64,000 nucleotides of DNA, taken from assembly GCA_031772625.1 (NCBI GenBank), contig CM062812.1, positions 729,156,300 through 729,220,299 of the forward strand. Direction: 5' to 3'. The stretch comes from Pinus tabuliformis. Its lineage: Eukaryota; Streptophyta; Pinopsida; Pinales; Pinaceae. Below the pieces are notes generated by a model. It saw nothing but the letters and a program-made list of their open reading frames with translations, ran no database searches and was not told where the DNA came from. Both the position numbers and the translations under genes were made by a program. Shown here piece by piece: positions 23,580-34,999 of the stretch; position 1 is the first letter of the stretch; each line of letters begins with the position of its first letter.

Positions 23580-23860
23580 TTATGTGACTCACTTTTATAA
23601 ATAAGTGAAAGTCACTTTTGCAATGGTATTTTATGAGCTACCCACTAAATTGTAACTTAAATAAAAGATAAAGAGACTTTAGAGTTATAAGTGATTCACA
23701 TTTTATAATGGGGGAGAACAATTTTACATAAAGTAACTTTTAAACATAATTTACATGTGCTTTTTGAAAAAGTAAGTCAACAAAAAGAAAGACTTGAACC
23801 CAAGACCTCTATTCTCATAAAGTAACTTTGGACCAAGTGAGCTAGTTTAAAAGGTTAGTA
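23580..23860 (-). mobile_element. Possible tRNA-derived SINE
   Basis: On the minus strand an A-box-like TAGCTCACTTGG (23833-23844) is followed by a B-box-like GGTTCAAGTCT (23790-23800), with spacing like that of a tRNA gene. The flanking sequence does not fold as a tRNA, so a SINE head is more likely. It sits inside the long leader of the copia fossil. I did not find a clear target duplication or tail, so its ends are approximate. Confidence 0.4.
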
Positions 23861-24509
23861 AATTTTGGAAAAGAGGAAGGGTTTGTTTATTTGTTTTTTC
23901 TTTTTTTCTTTTTTTCTTATTTTTTTGCATTGGAGCTTTGGGGTGCGTGCTTACTTGAAACAACACTTTTTGCCTACAAAACAAAATACTACACAAGCCA
24001 ACACAGACATGCAAAAAAAAACAAACCTTATGGCTTGAAGTTAGCTTTCACTGGAAACTAAATATTTTCCTCAATGTTTCTGATTTTCCGAGATCACACT
24101 AAGGCGTGGTAAAAAAGAGCATATGCATGAGCAAAATTCTTCCTTTTTGTTTCTGATTTGCCTAGATCACAGAGAGTCGTGGGGCAAAGAGAATACGCAG
24201 AAATGAAAGGTATAGATCCGGTAATAAAAAATAAAGAGCTAAACAAACCGAAATAAACAGAGCGAAGAATAGCTAAAACTGCAAAAAAAGATTGTATACC
24301 TCGATATCTTAAAAATGACGTAGCTAGGGCTACCAAAAACCTTTTTGCATGAAACAAAATGGGTTCCTCACTGGAACAGATGGTCCTAACACAATAGAGT
24401 AGTCCTCTCAGCCCGAAAGTAGTCAGAAACAGTAGATCTACGAAACAACAGTCAGATGCAATTGTACCAGCTTCCAATTTGGATCATCAACAGATGCAGC
24501 CCTCAAATA

Positions 24510-24521
24510 GCTCTAATACCA
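24510..24521 (-). other. Primer-binding site of the copia fossil
   Basis: On the minus strand this reads TGGTATTAGAGC, one base from the usual plant copia primer site for initiator-Met tRNA. It directly abuts the LTR end at 24522. Confidence 0.75.
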
Positions 24522-25002
24522 TGTAGGAATTTATAGGGTAAGTTCCTCAGATAGAACACCAAAGGACACCACTCACAAACATATCACAGATCAATACACT
24601 AGTATTCTTGACGTGGTTAGAACCCTCAAAGTGAGAAACAACCCACGACCTAAGCCAATGCGGCCACTTCATGAAATTTATTAATAAAAGAATGAAAATT
24701 TACAAAAGATTCTCTCATGAACGGTTACCCTACAAATGGCCTTCCATGCTCTTTAAATAGAGATCATGGACCAATCGGGTGTTAAGCCATGGATCAAGTG
24801 TCGGCAATACCGAGGAGAGAATGAACCGTTGAATCACTACATATCATGACCATCAGATTGTAAGTTACAAAAGTACATAGTAAAGAAACACACTTTACCT
24901 AACTCTACACTAGACCAAGTTATACTTAACTATTTCCTATGTGTTGGAATATCCTAAGATACCCCCTTAAGAAAAACTTGGGATAGGATTGAAGGATGTA
25001 CA
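24522..25002 (-). repeat. LTR of the copia fossil (outer end uncertain)
   Basis: The inner end TGTAGGAATTT is fixed by the primer site. The outer end is placed at TGTACA near 25002 because it gives short inverted termini. A TATA-like CTATTTAAAGAGC lies on the minus strand near 24750. With no second LTR present the outer limit may be wrong by tens of bases. Confidence 0.55.
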
Positions 25003-25256
25003 AATATGACACAATAGGAGAAGGAAGGAGGCATTAGAGCCTATAAAGGTATTGATTTATATATTTATTTTCCTTGCTATATTTGGCATGCATGGTATTG
25101 CGTGTGGTTCAATTTCTGGTATGGTATGGGTTTTGCAAGGTGTACCAGTGTTTTTAGTCTAGCCTTTCCATTTCCAAATAGCCATGGTGTGATGGGGTTT
25201 TCATGTTTCGGTTGAGATGGATTCGAAGTTGAGTTGGTTGGATCTCCGAATGATAG

Positions 25257-26044
25257 AGCACATGGCCTAGTGGTCCTTGAACTAGACTGTGGATCATGAT
25301 AAATCCACTGACCTAGTGACCCCTGACTGTGGGTTGCGATAAAGCCACAATTGTGTTGCCTTGGTGGGCCTAATAATCATTGTCGGTGAATGGCAGGATA
25401 TACAATAAAGCCAAGAGGTAATTTTTTCTCTATTGGGCCTAGTAATCCCAGGTCTGGGATATGTGGTAAAACCTGGAGATTGGGTCTCGGTTTAGGGCCT
25501 AGTGATCCAATGTTGGATTGAGGTAAAGAGTGAGAGACTAGGAGACAGAAAAATACCTCACGGTGTAGGTGGAGAAATTTGGTGGCATCTATGCTTGTTT
25601 GTACTAGTGATCAGGTGGAGATCACAGTAAATCCTGTTATGATGTGTTCATTGTGTTGGCCTAGTGATCTGGGATGGATTACGATAAAGCCTAGTTTCTA
25701 TTGATGAGCGTGAGGTTGTTTAGTCTCGGTATTCCCTCGTTGGTTATTTTTGTTTGAATCCCACATTCATCCTTGGAATATTGCATGGGGGTGAATGGCT
25801 AAGGAGAGATTTGGCTTAGCCATTCTATGGTCGAGTGGAACGTGGAAGTCCCATCCCAGGTTTGGTTTCTGCATCATTAATGAAATGTTATTTCTCCTTT
25901 TATTTCTATAATTTTTGATGGATTAAATGTGGTCTATATGGTTGTACTTTCATGAGTATTTGTATTGTTATTATGCTGGTTATATGTATGTTTTATGACA
26001 ACAATTATGTATGGATCTTACCATGTTTTTACTTGTAAATGAAT
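25257..26044 (+). repeat. Minisatellite-like segment, left copy of a ~750-bp duplication
   Basis: The motif GGCCTAGTGATC followed after 15-25 bases by GATAAAGCC or GGTAAAACC recurs about seven times (near 25264, 25311, 25366, 25434, 25495, 25603, 25658) at 47-108-bp spacing. The whole segment from about 25325 onward recurs at 30124-30843 in the same orientation with about 5% difference. Confidence 0.75.
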
Positions 26045-26165
26045 GGATAATGTATATATGGCCTAATTGTTATAATTTTAGATGCGGATGAAATATTATA
26101 TATATGTAACAACCCAAAATAAATATGTAATTAAATTTCTAATTAAAATCAAATTTAAATCAAAG

Positions 26166-26750
26166 TAAAGAGAGAGTCCATACAAGTTGGTAGAATTTTA
26201 TGTTTGTGGAAAAACCTGTGAACAGTTTTTGAAACCAACGTTTCGGACTAGCTTAGTGAGTCCATCATCAAGGCAATGTGATTTGTATTTTGAGAAGAGA
26301 GAGCGTGAAATTATGGAGCTATTAATAGTTCTAGCTCTGGAAATTCTCATCTTCTCAAAATTTAGAGCATTGTTCATTATGTCCCTTCCATGATGGGACT
26401 TAATGGAGTTAAAGAGAGAGTCCATACAGGTTGGTAGAATTTTATGTTTGTGGAAAAACTGGTGAACAGTTTTTGAAACCAACGTTTTAGACTAGCTTAG
26501 TGAGTCCATCATCAGGGCAACGTGATTTGTATTTTGAGAAGAGAGAGTGTGAAAGTATGGAGCTATTAATAGTTCTAGCTCTGGAAATTCTCATCTTCTC
26601 AAAATTTAGAGCATTGTTCATTATGTCCCTTCCATGGTGGGACTTAATGGTGTTAAAGAGAGAGTCCATATAGGTTGGTAGAATTTTATGTTTGTGGAAA
26701 AACCTGTGAATAGTTTTTGAAACCAACGTTTCGGACTAGCTTAGTAGCAT
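26166..26750 (+). repeat. 244-bp tandem repeat, 2.4 copies
   Basis: Units start at 26166, 26410 and 26654, an exact 244-bp period, with a few percent difference between units. Each begins TAAAGAGAGAGTCC. On the minus strand each unit gives a similar open frame (MVSKTVHQFFHKHKILPT, then INSSI and SLFSKYK), but because 244 is not a multiple of three the units are not in one frame. I do not recognise the peptide. Confidence 0.9.
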
Positions 26751-26859
26751 TTACAGAGTAGCATTTACCTGTGTTACCTGTGATTGACGTTTTCTAATGG
26801 CAACTTCCTCACCATCTATTAAATAGAGCAAACATTAGAAGGGGAACCATATGCACACA

Positions 26860-27190
26860 CTACATGTGTCAATCATGCAACTTACTGCTTTGTTGTTTTA
26901 TTCTTTTGTTTTTACTTTTTTATAATTTCACTGACTTTTACTCTTTTTTTTGTTTTATTTCTTTTATTTATATTTATTTAAAGCATGTAATTAATTTATT
27001 ATTTATTATTATTACTATTTTTTTTGTTTTATTTCTTTTGTTTACATTTACTTAAAGCATGTAATTAATTTATTAATTTATTATTATTTATATTATTTAT
27101 TAATTTATTATTTATTATTATTTTATTTATTATTTAATATTTAATATTTAATATTTATTATTATTTATTATTTATTATTTATTATTAAGG
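26860..27190. repeat. Low-complexity AT tract (TTTATTA-type)
   Basis: Runs of T and TTATTTATTA repeats fill this segment. A ~60-bp unit ending in AAGCATGTAATTAATTTATT occurs twice, near 26983 and 27055. Confidence 0.85.
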
Positions 27191-27199
27191 GACATTACA

Positions 27200-27627
27200 A
27201 TAAATGGAATATGCTTAGCTTTTCTATCTCCAATTACTTATGTGTGGATTGTGCATCAATATTTTCATGGTAATTATGATTACAAACGTTAAATCTGTAT
27301 ATTATTTTTTTGATAGGATTAATATAATTTGATGCATGTGTACATGTTAATTGGATAGATTTTAGAATGTGTTTTTGAGTAGAGAAGAAATAAAGCTACA
27401 GAATGTCCCATGCTAAAAAAAATGAGCCAACCATTGATGATTGGAGTGGATAAATTTTGATAAGAAACCAGACAAATTATTCACGAAATTATAGAAAATG
27501 AATATTAAAAGTAAATATTTCAGGAAGAAGGCAAGGCCTACTCCCCTTACTCTAGAAAAATCCAAAACGATCGACTGATGCCTTGTAAAAAGGATCCCAC
27601 ACATTGGATGATCTCTTTGCAAAAGGT
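27200..27627 (+). repeat. Dispersed repeat, copy A
   Basis: From AAATGGAATATGCTTAGC through TTTTAGAATGTGTTTTTGAG and GGATCCCACACATTGG to GCAAAAGGTGGCT. The same text recurs at 47401-47730 and 47880-48170. It ends where the second copia fossil begins. It has no coding content. Confidence 0.7.
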
Positions 27628-27649
27628 GGCTAGCTGAGGTTGCAAAGGT

Positions 27650-28340
27650 CTATCCTTATAGCTCCCTGTACTAACCCCATATTTGAACACAATCTCTGCA
27701 ACCAAACTGCTTCCATGCTTGCATGAGTGGCTGCCATGTATTCTACCTCTGTAGTTGATAGTGCCACTACATATTGTTTCTTACTCATCCAACTGACTAC
27801 ACCTCCAAATAGGTTAAACACATACCCACTTGTAGATATTCTCTGATCTGGATCTCTAGCCCAGTCTGCATCAACAAAGCCACGAATATCCAACACGCTG
27901 TCCAATCCTGGTCTTCCTTGGTAGCACAAACCATAATCACTAGTGCCACGAAAATACCTAAAAACCCACTTCATTGTTGTCCAGTGCTCCTTCCTTAGTT
28001 TTGACATAAACTTGCTCAATACTCCCATTGAATGTGCAATGTCTGGTCTAGTACAGACCATCGCATACATCAGGCCACTGACTGCACTTGCATATGGAAC
28101 ATGTGACACATCCTCTTCCTCTTCTTGTGTCTTGGTACACTGTTTAGCAGATAAATTTACACCTACAGGAATAGGAACCTTCACTGGTTTACTATCCTGC
28201 ATATTAAACTTCTGCAATATTGTTTCGACATACTTCCTTTGGTTTAACCAGAGATTCCTCTTTGTCCAATCTCTTTTAATTTCCATGCCAAAAATATAGT
28301 TTGTAGCACCAAGATATTTCATGTCGAATTTGGAGGACAA
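27650..28340 (-). pseudogene. copia RNase H region
   Basis: A 236-codon block with FDMKYLGATNYIFGMEI, the conserved CTRPDIAHSMGVLSKFM, FVDADWARDPD (catalytic Asp), STSGYVF and LSTTEVEYMAA. This is the standard C-terminal part of copia pol. Confidence 0.88.
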
Positions 28341-28355
28341 ATGGGTCTTTAAATC

Positions 28356-28933
28356 CTAGATAATTTCTTTGTCATTTCCATCCAGCAACATATCATCCAC
28401 ATACAAGGCCAGATAAATAACACGGTCGCCAATTAATTTAAAATACACACAGTGATATGCTTTTCTTCTGGTGAAGCCAAGTCCCCATATAAATGTATCA
28501 AATTTCTGGTACCAAATCCTTGGTGACGTTTTAATCCATACAAAGACTTCTTTAACTTGCATACCAATTCTTTCTTACCCTTCACTGCAAAGCCTTCAGG
28601 TTGCTTCATGTAGATCTCCTCTTCTAGATCCCTGTGAAGAAATGTTGTCTTCACATCCATCTGTTCTACCTCAAAATCAAAAGCAACAACAATAGATAAA
28701 AGTAATCTAATAGAAGTTACCTTGGCAACAGGAGAAAAAATATCACCAAAATCAATTCCCGGCACTTGGGAATAACCTTTTGCTACCAACCAAGCTTTGT
28801 ATTTCTCTACCTTTCCTTCTGCATTTGTCTTCTTCTTGAACACCCATTTGCTTCCAATGGGTTTCCTTCTAGCTGGCAACTCCACCAGATCCCAATCCTC
28901 ATTTTTGTGCAAAGATGGCATTTCATCAACCAT
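28356..28933 (-). pseudogene. copia reverse transcriptase region
   Basis: Shows the copia RT landmarks: KPIGSKWVFKKK, EKYKAWLVAKGYSQ, the first catalytic-Asp region EQMDVKTTFLH, SLYGLK and the active-site YVDDML. It belongs to the broken element at 27630-30115. Confidence 0.85.
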
Positions 28934-29338
28934 GGCTTCTTTCTAGAGTTTTCCATCCTCTGAATCTACTGCTTCCTTCACAGTTCTGGGATCATCATCA
29001 GTGATAGATAAAGAAAAATTTGAACAGAAAGAAAATGGACTAAAACTTTCTCGCTGCCTTCCTTCTCGAAGTGATCTTCTCACACCCGGAGTTTGTGGCT
29101 CTTCATCTTCTGATTCCTCCTTTGTTGTAGAGTATGATTCTTCCTCCTTTAGATCAAACTCTATCTTCTCAGGTTCCTTTTATTGGACTTCATGTTTAAT
29201 AACATCTTTCACCTCTCTGAACACCACATCTCGGTTGTACACAACCTTCCTTGTTACTGGGTTCCAAAGCTTATAACCCTTTAAACCATCCTTATACCCA
29301 ATAAAGATGCAATTTTCAGATTTACTATCCAACTTGGT

Positions 29339-30003
29339 TCATTTCTCCTTTGGAACATGTACATATGCATCACATCCAAATACCCTCAGATGTGAAAGAC
29401 AAGGTTTCTTAGCAGTCCATACCTCTTGTGGAGTCTTATCCTCCAACGCTGATGAAGGTGATCTGTTGACCAGGTAACATGTTGTCTCCACCGCCTCTAC
29501 CCAGAATTTCTGTCCTAACCCAGCACCACTAAGCATTCTTCTTGCCCTTTCCATCAACATCTTGTTCATTCTTTCTGCAACTCCATTTTGCTGAGGTGTA
29601 TATGGAGTAATCTTATGTCGTGATATACCACAGTTCTTACATAATTCTTCAAATTCCTTAGTGCAAAACTCTCCACCGTTATCTGTCCTCAGCACCTTCA
29701 TCTTCTTCTCTGTCTGGTTTTCCACCAGAGCCTTAAATTCTTTAAACCTGTCAAGGACTTTGGATTTCTTCTTAAGGAATATATCCATGTATTCCTTGGG
29801 AAGTCATCTATAAATGATACATAGTACACAGACTTACCCAGTGATGGAAGCTTCACAGGTCCAAACACATCACTGTGCACAAACTCTAATATCTGTTTCG
29901 CCCTCTTACCACCAGAGGGGAAACTCACCCGATTTTGCTTTCCATATACACAATTTTCACAGAAATAAAAATCTAGAGAGCTATTACTCATATCTTCTAC
30001 CAT
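29339..30003 (-). pseudogene. copia integrase region
   Basis: The core shows YYVSFIDDFPRNTWIY, LRTDNGGEF and GISRHKITPYTPQQNGVAER, the D...D...E catalytic region of copia integrase. It continues with the HLRVFGCDAYVHVPKEK end. The 5' neighbour domains are absent. Confidence 0.85.
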
Positions 30004-30119
30004 ACCTTTACCATGAAGTATTCAAAGGCCCTTCTTTCCAATATGTCCAAGCCTTTGATGCCACAACATGGTCTTCTCTCCAAAGACCACTAGATTTTCT
30101 GCTCCACTTTCAGGAACCA

Positions 30120-30843
30120 CGGATCACTGGATCGTGGTAGAGCCACAATTCTGTTGCCTCAGTGGGCCTAATAATCATTGTCGGTGAATGGCAGGATATA
30201 CGGTAAAGCCAAGAGGTCGTTCTTTCTCTATTGGGCGTAGTAATCCTAGGTCTAGGATATGCGGTAAAACTTGGAGATTGGGTCTCAGTTTAGGGCCTAG
30301 TGATCCAAGGTTCAATTGCGGTAAAGACTGAGAGACTAGGAGACAGGAAAATACCTCACGGTGTAGGTGGAGAAATTTGGTGGCATCTATGCTTGTTTGG
30401 ACTATTGATCAGGTGGAGATCACAGTAAATCCTATTATGATTTGTTCATTGTGTTGGCCTAGTGATCTGGGATGGATTACGGTAAAGCCTGGTTTCTATT
30501 GATGAGCGTGAGGTCGCTTAGCCTCAGTATTCCCTGGTTGGTTATTTTTGTTTGAGTCCCATATTCATCCTTGGAATATTTCATGGGGATGAATGGCTAA
30601 AGATAGATTTGGCTTATCCATTCTATGTTCGAGTGGAACGTGGAAGTCCCATCCCAAGTTTGGTTTCTGCATCATTAATGAAAGGTTATTTCTCCTTGTA
30701 TTTCTATAAGAATTTTGATGGATTAAATTTGGTCTATATGGTTGTACTTTCATGAGTATTTGTATTGTTATTATGCTGGTTATATGTCTATTTTATGACA
30801 ACATCTATGTATGGATCTTAGCATGTCTTTACTTGTAAATGAA
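30120..30843 (+). repeat. Minisatellite-like segment, right copy
   Basis: The second copy of 25325-26044, same orientation, with GGGCCTAATAATC, GGGCCTAGTGATCC and GGCCTAGTGATCTGG in the same order. Homology stops at ACTTGTAAATGAA near 30843. It directly follows the copia fragment. Confidence 0.75.
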
Positions 30844-32279
30844 GCCTACCATATGATAATGCAACAAATGAAATGAGGGGACAATGGTTCATAGCGATTC
30901 TCAGATAAGTATGAGATACCTACACTTAATTATGTTGTTTACACCTATACGTTACATGTTGATGATATGTTTTATGAATTCTCTATCATGGCTAGTAGGG
31001 GTCTTGTTAAGGTTTTGTTTAACTTATTGCTTTGACATCATTGTTTTCCTATTCTTTTAATGATCTTAAGCTATCACTCCATTCTGGGCAATTACCTTAG
31101 CTATGGGCCTGAAAAATTGGCTTAAATCTCACGACCCTTCACACAGAACTGGCAAATTAGGTCCGTGGACGTTGCCACAAAAGCCTATGAGAGTGACTTT
31201 GGGTTTATGGATGTTGTCATGCATATAGCATGAGGGCGACTGATGCCTATGATGGTCAAAATTTTAGTAGGACCTAATGTCAAGTTGTTTGAAGTGTTGG
31301 ATTAGTTCCGGTGGGTCATAAAGTTGATGTTGGATGACTATGTGTGATGTTTCCATCAATTCCACTTCCTTAAGGTTACATAGGAGGTCGAATCCAATCA
31401 TAGTAGCCTATCGTCGCATGTTTACCCTAGTTGGCTAGTTACATTGGTAGATTTGGGAGGAGGGTGTTACACTGGGCCACGCACACGTCATGGCCTCCAA
31501 GCCCTCTGTCGATAGCCTTGCCTGTGATCTCGTGCCATAAGTGAAACCTGGGGCGAGAGATTATTACCCCGCCACTTTCGATCATTGTTGGTTACGTGCC
31601 TGCTTGTGGGTAAAAAATGGGATCGGGGGCCAAGCTAACCACCTACCCCCATCGCCTTTGTATTTTGGTCAGTTTATATAATAAATCTAGGGTCCAGGGA
31701 CATTGGAGCAAAGCCCACTGGCCTCGCCCCCCCGCAATACATAAAATAATTACACAATAAATAGAAATAGCCCATATGATAAAACAAGGAACATGGTTGG
31801 CAGAACGGTAAGGCACTTGGTTAACTCGTTGGAGGTTTTATGGATGAACCCCATTGGGTCAGTTGGTCATCACAAAAATATTTTGCATAGAAGCTTAGGG
31901 CCATGTAGCAAGCTCCCATTAGTCCATGCGATGCCTCATGATTGGTCCACCACAAAACTCAACATCCAATAAAATTTTGCCAACACAGCTTATACAACCT
32001 GCCACATGTCATCATGTTATTGGTTTGTACTATAAATCTTATTGCCTAGTTAGCTACTGACATTAGTGCCACAACACTTGTATAGCCTACCTAGTTAAAC
32101 ATGTAAGTTTATTATTTACCAATTTTCCAAAAACTCAAAAACACGATAACTTTCACATACTGTGACATATTGAGTCGATTCAAGATTCGTTAGAATCAAA
32201 ACAACCAGATCGATGATTTGGCATTGGTTTTGTGTGATTTTGAGAACTTTCATTTTTGAGCATATCTTTGCTCCCCTGG
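30844..32279. other. Gene-free stretch with a possible LTR start and a SINE-like head
   Basis: No coding region is visible. Near 31459 a purine run GGGAGGAGGG is followed by TGTTACACTGGG at 31468, which looks like a polypurine tract and LTR start, but no partner LTR was found. Near 31799-31860, TGGCAGAACGG and GGATGAACCCC resemble pol III A and B boxes at tRNA-like spacing, so a decayed SINE is possible. Confidence 0.35.
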
Positions 32280-33196
32280 ATCACCTCATTTGGCATCATG
32301 CAGTAATCGCCTTCATGCCTTCACTCCATGCATATTTATCATGAAAGATTTGGGTTTTAGACACTCAAATATGCTCTATCACTTTGAATTCCTTCTCTTC
32401 TCTCTATTGTTTCCCTTACTAGTCATGGAACTCATATGTATCTCCTCAATCTTCTCACCTCCACTTGAGCGTTCCTCCTTGGATTTTCTCTCATGCCCAC
32501 TCTATCATAAAACAAGTATGGGACATTCCTTATCTCCTATAGATTTATTAGAGATCATCATAGAAGGTTTTGGTATTTTCTTTGGGTTTAATTTTGTCCA
32601 CACGTAGGTGTTGGGGCTCCTTTGTCTAATGTGACTATTCCTTTGATTTGAAACGATGACCTACTAAGTAAGCTCATTGTCATCAAGGTGATAAAGGTTG
32701 AGTGGGAATTGTAGGCCTCAACGCTTGTTTTCGTGTCGAGACTTTTTGCATGAAACTTTTAGGCCCATGTTCCCCTTAACAATCAATTCAAGATTGAAGT
32801 CATCGAGGATGAGGTTTGCAATAAATGTGAGGGAACTTTGGATTCAAAGATTCTCGATGATCTTGTTGACTAGATTCTTGACACTTGGAATACAAAACAC
32901 TAACATAACCGGTACATGTATATAATGAATTTATATTGGCACGTGAGGGTTATTATAGGGAAGATGCTCGTGGATAGATGGGATGAAATGCATATCATTA
33001 TGGAAAAAATAGATGAATTGAAGATGTTGTTGATGGAGGTTGAAATCCATCTGCCCATGTAAAAATGGGCTTGCCTCCAAGCTTGACAGTGAAGCTGCAA
33101 AGTAATAATTAAAGCTAGCCCATAGACTTAGAAACTTCCCTCTCTTATGACTCTTATGTTCATTTTCTTTGATGTTTTCTCATAAATGTTTAGTCA
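32280..33196 (+). repeat. Dispersed repeat B, copy 1
   Basis: About 900 bp that match 57680-58495 in the same order and orientation (ACTCAAATATGCTCTATCA, GGATTTTCTCTCATGC, CATAGAAGGTTTTGGT, GGCCCATGTTC, TTGAAGATGTTGTTGATGG, TCATAAATGTTTAG). Identity is roughly 80%. It is cut at 33196 by the insertion of the long Ty3/gypsy element, while copy 2 continues further. No coding function is apparent. Confidence 0.75.
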
Positions 33197-34876
33197 TGTT
33201 AGGATTCCATGAAACTCTCCTAGGTTGTATCTCGAAGATGCCTGGTAACATATAAATTCAACTATTGTTGCAAGTTTAATGGAAGGAATGATGGTTTAGT
33301 TCAAGCCAGATAACCACTTCTACTTTATTTCACTCCAGACATGCATGAACACCCCCAGACTACAAGGCTTTAGACCACCAATTGCTCACAGTTTTAGATA
33401 TAAGATGAATATCGAGAATACTAACCACACCAGCAGATGCACAAGACCAAGTGATGGCCGACTGCAACTAGTAAAGAAGTCTGTAAATCTATTCTACTAA
33501 TGCAAAGACAAGATGACATCTCTCCTGCATTATATAGAAAGAAACCTAGGCCACCTATTCAATGATGCATACAAGATTCTAACATAGAGATAGGATGACA
33601 GCTATCTAGTGTTAAACCTCAAAGATCAAGAACATAGCATATCAAGCACAACTTATAATATAGGAAAATGGGAAGTGAGCAGTTAACAGCGAAAGAAGCT
33701 TGTATTAGCTGAAAATGAAGATGAGATGTTGCAAGCGGCAAAATATCTACAGTCTCCTGAAGTTGAACTTTACATCAAATGCCAACCTTGATTACATCTT
33801 GTTTCTAGGTATTTATATATTTTCATTACAAGGGAACTTGGCCATTTTAGGTATGGAGGGGTCATAATTTACCACCAGCCACATTTAACTGCCTCATGGA
33901 GTCTCTGAGTGTGTTTTCTTGCTTTAGTGAATGAATCTGATCTGCTCAGATGTTATGCTGTCCCTTTTGGTCATTGGAGTTCTCATACCAGTGGAGTCCA
34001 TAACTGATAAATTCGGTTACATGCTCATGCTTGTCCTTTTCTCCCTTGGCCATGCCTTTTGTTAAATATGGTGGTCGTGAGCTTGACTATGACTAGTACT
34101 GGCAAGATGGTCATCTCCCTACTTGGGCAAATAGAATGGTCAGGGGGTGTGGAATTTACAGGTGAGTGGATGATTTGGGTGAGAGGGAATAATGGATGTC
34201 AGATCGAGGAAACGGACGGCGGAGGCTATCGGCAAAGGTGAGAGCGGGGTGAGTCGGAGCCATCAGATCTTCAGCGAGCAGATCGGATGGTGATCGGGCT
34301 AAGGAGATGCGCGGTCATTTAACAAGCGTGGAGGGTTTGGATGGGCGGTAATGGTATTCATCGCACCGCTTTTGGCCCCTGTGTGGTAAAAGCCAGAGGT
34401 CGCGTGATTCCATTCAGAAATCGACACATAACGGCAAATGAGAGAGAAAAACCAGTCTCATCATGCGCTGACATTCGATTGAGTTGCGGGTGCGGCGAGA
34501 GCGAAAAGCGTCGAATCGGGTGAAGATGGATCTGATGGTGGAGAGTGGTCAGATAGGTTACTTTATCGAGCGTGATGAGGGTCGTTAGATCGGCGGGGTG
34601 ATCAATGGTGAGGATGCGATGAGAGGTTTTACTAGCACACGAGGGCGTATGGGTAAGGTTTTATGATGGGATTGGGGTTTGGCGCTTGGGGCTAAGGCCA
34701 AAAGTGGGCTCTCTTAGGTTTCTGAAAGGTTTATTTAGGGGATAAGGATAGTTCAAAGGTGAGCAAGGTGAAGGAGGAAAGAAAAAATTGACCATTTTGA
34801 GCCCCCTTCGGACACAACTAGTAGACCATGATCCTTTCTGACCTTGGAAAATCACCATTGCATAGCAGAGCTAACA
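33197..34876 (-). repeat. 3' LTR of the long Ty3/gypsy fossil
   Basis: On the minus strand it starts TGTTAGC at 34876 and ends CCTAACA at 33197, so the termini form a TGTTAG inverted repeat. A purine run (CCCCAGAAGGAGCCAG) precedes it on the minus strand. Length is 1,680 bp. Its inner end is supported by that tract and its outer end by alignment to 41075. Confidence 0.8.
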
Positions 34877-34999
34877 CTGGCTCCTTCTGGGGATGAAATC
34901 CTCCCCGTGAGGTTTTAAGAACCGTAGACCACTACCTTTCACACAAAAATTAAGATTAGCAATATTTCCTAGTGTTCCATTGGGCATGGAGTCTAATTA

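Larger units (their letters stand above)
21637..25002 (-). mobile_element. Ty1/copia fossil, 5' half (LTR, leader, gag, protease, integrase start)
   Basis: On the minus strand: LTR about 24522-25002, primer site 24510-24521, a long leader, gag 22473-23324, protease about 22071-22440, the pre-integrase zinc region about 21700-21992 and the start of integrase to 21637. The gag-PR-INT order is diagnostic of copia. The rest of integrase, RT, RNase H and the second LTR are absent, so it is truncated. The coding parts are decayed, but the gag block is long and well kept, suggesting moderate age. Confidence 0.88.
26105..27199. mobile_element. 1.1-kb insertion with TG...CA ends, possible solo LTR
   Basis: The insertion begins TGTAACAACCC and ends GGGACATTACA, giving imperfect inverted ends. 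It splits a dispersed repeat: the text left of it (TAGATGCGGATGAAATATTAT) and right of it (AAATGGAATATGCTTAGC) is contiguous in the copies near 47.08 and 47.40 kb. It contains 244-bp tandem repeats and a long AT-rich tract. A solo LTR is likely from the end sequences; a large MITE is the alternative. The AT-rich flank hides the target duplication. Confidence 0.55.
27630..30115 (-). mobile_element. Ty1/copia fossil, Tork/Tnt1-like, integrase to RNase H
   Basis: On the minus strand the order is integrase (29339-30003), reverse transcriptase (28356-28933) and RNase H (about 27650-28340), the copia order. LTRs, gag and protease are missing from both sides, so this is an internal fragment. The reading frames are broken at a handful of places. 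The RT text (MKQPEGFAVKGKKELVCKL, YVDDMLLDGND) resembles the Tork/Tnt1 group. It is flanked by the two copies of the minisatellite-like segment, but the order of events is unclear. Confidence 0.9.

Noticed and set aside
26198-26726. Two similar minus-strand open frames that look like a repeated gene
   Set aside because: They arise from the 244-bp tandem repeat; the period is not a multiple of three and no protein family is recognisable.
31468-31740. Possible 3' LTR starting after a purine run
   Set aside because: Only the left junction is suggestive. No matching LTR or internal coding region could be tied to it, so it is not listed as an element.
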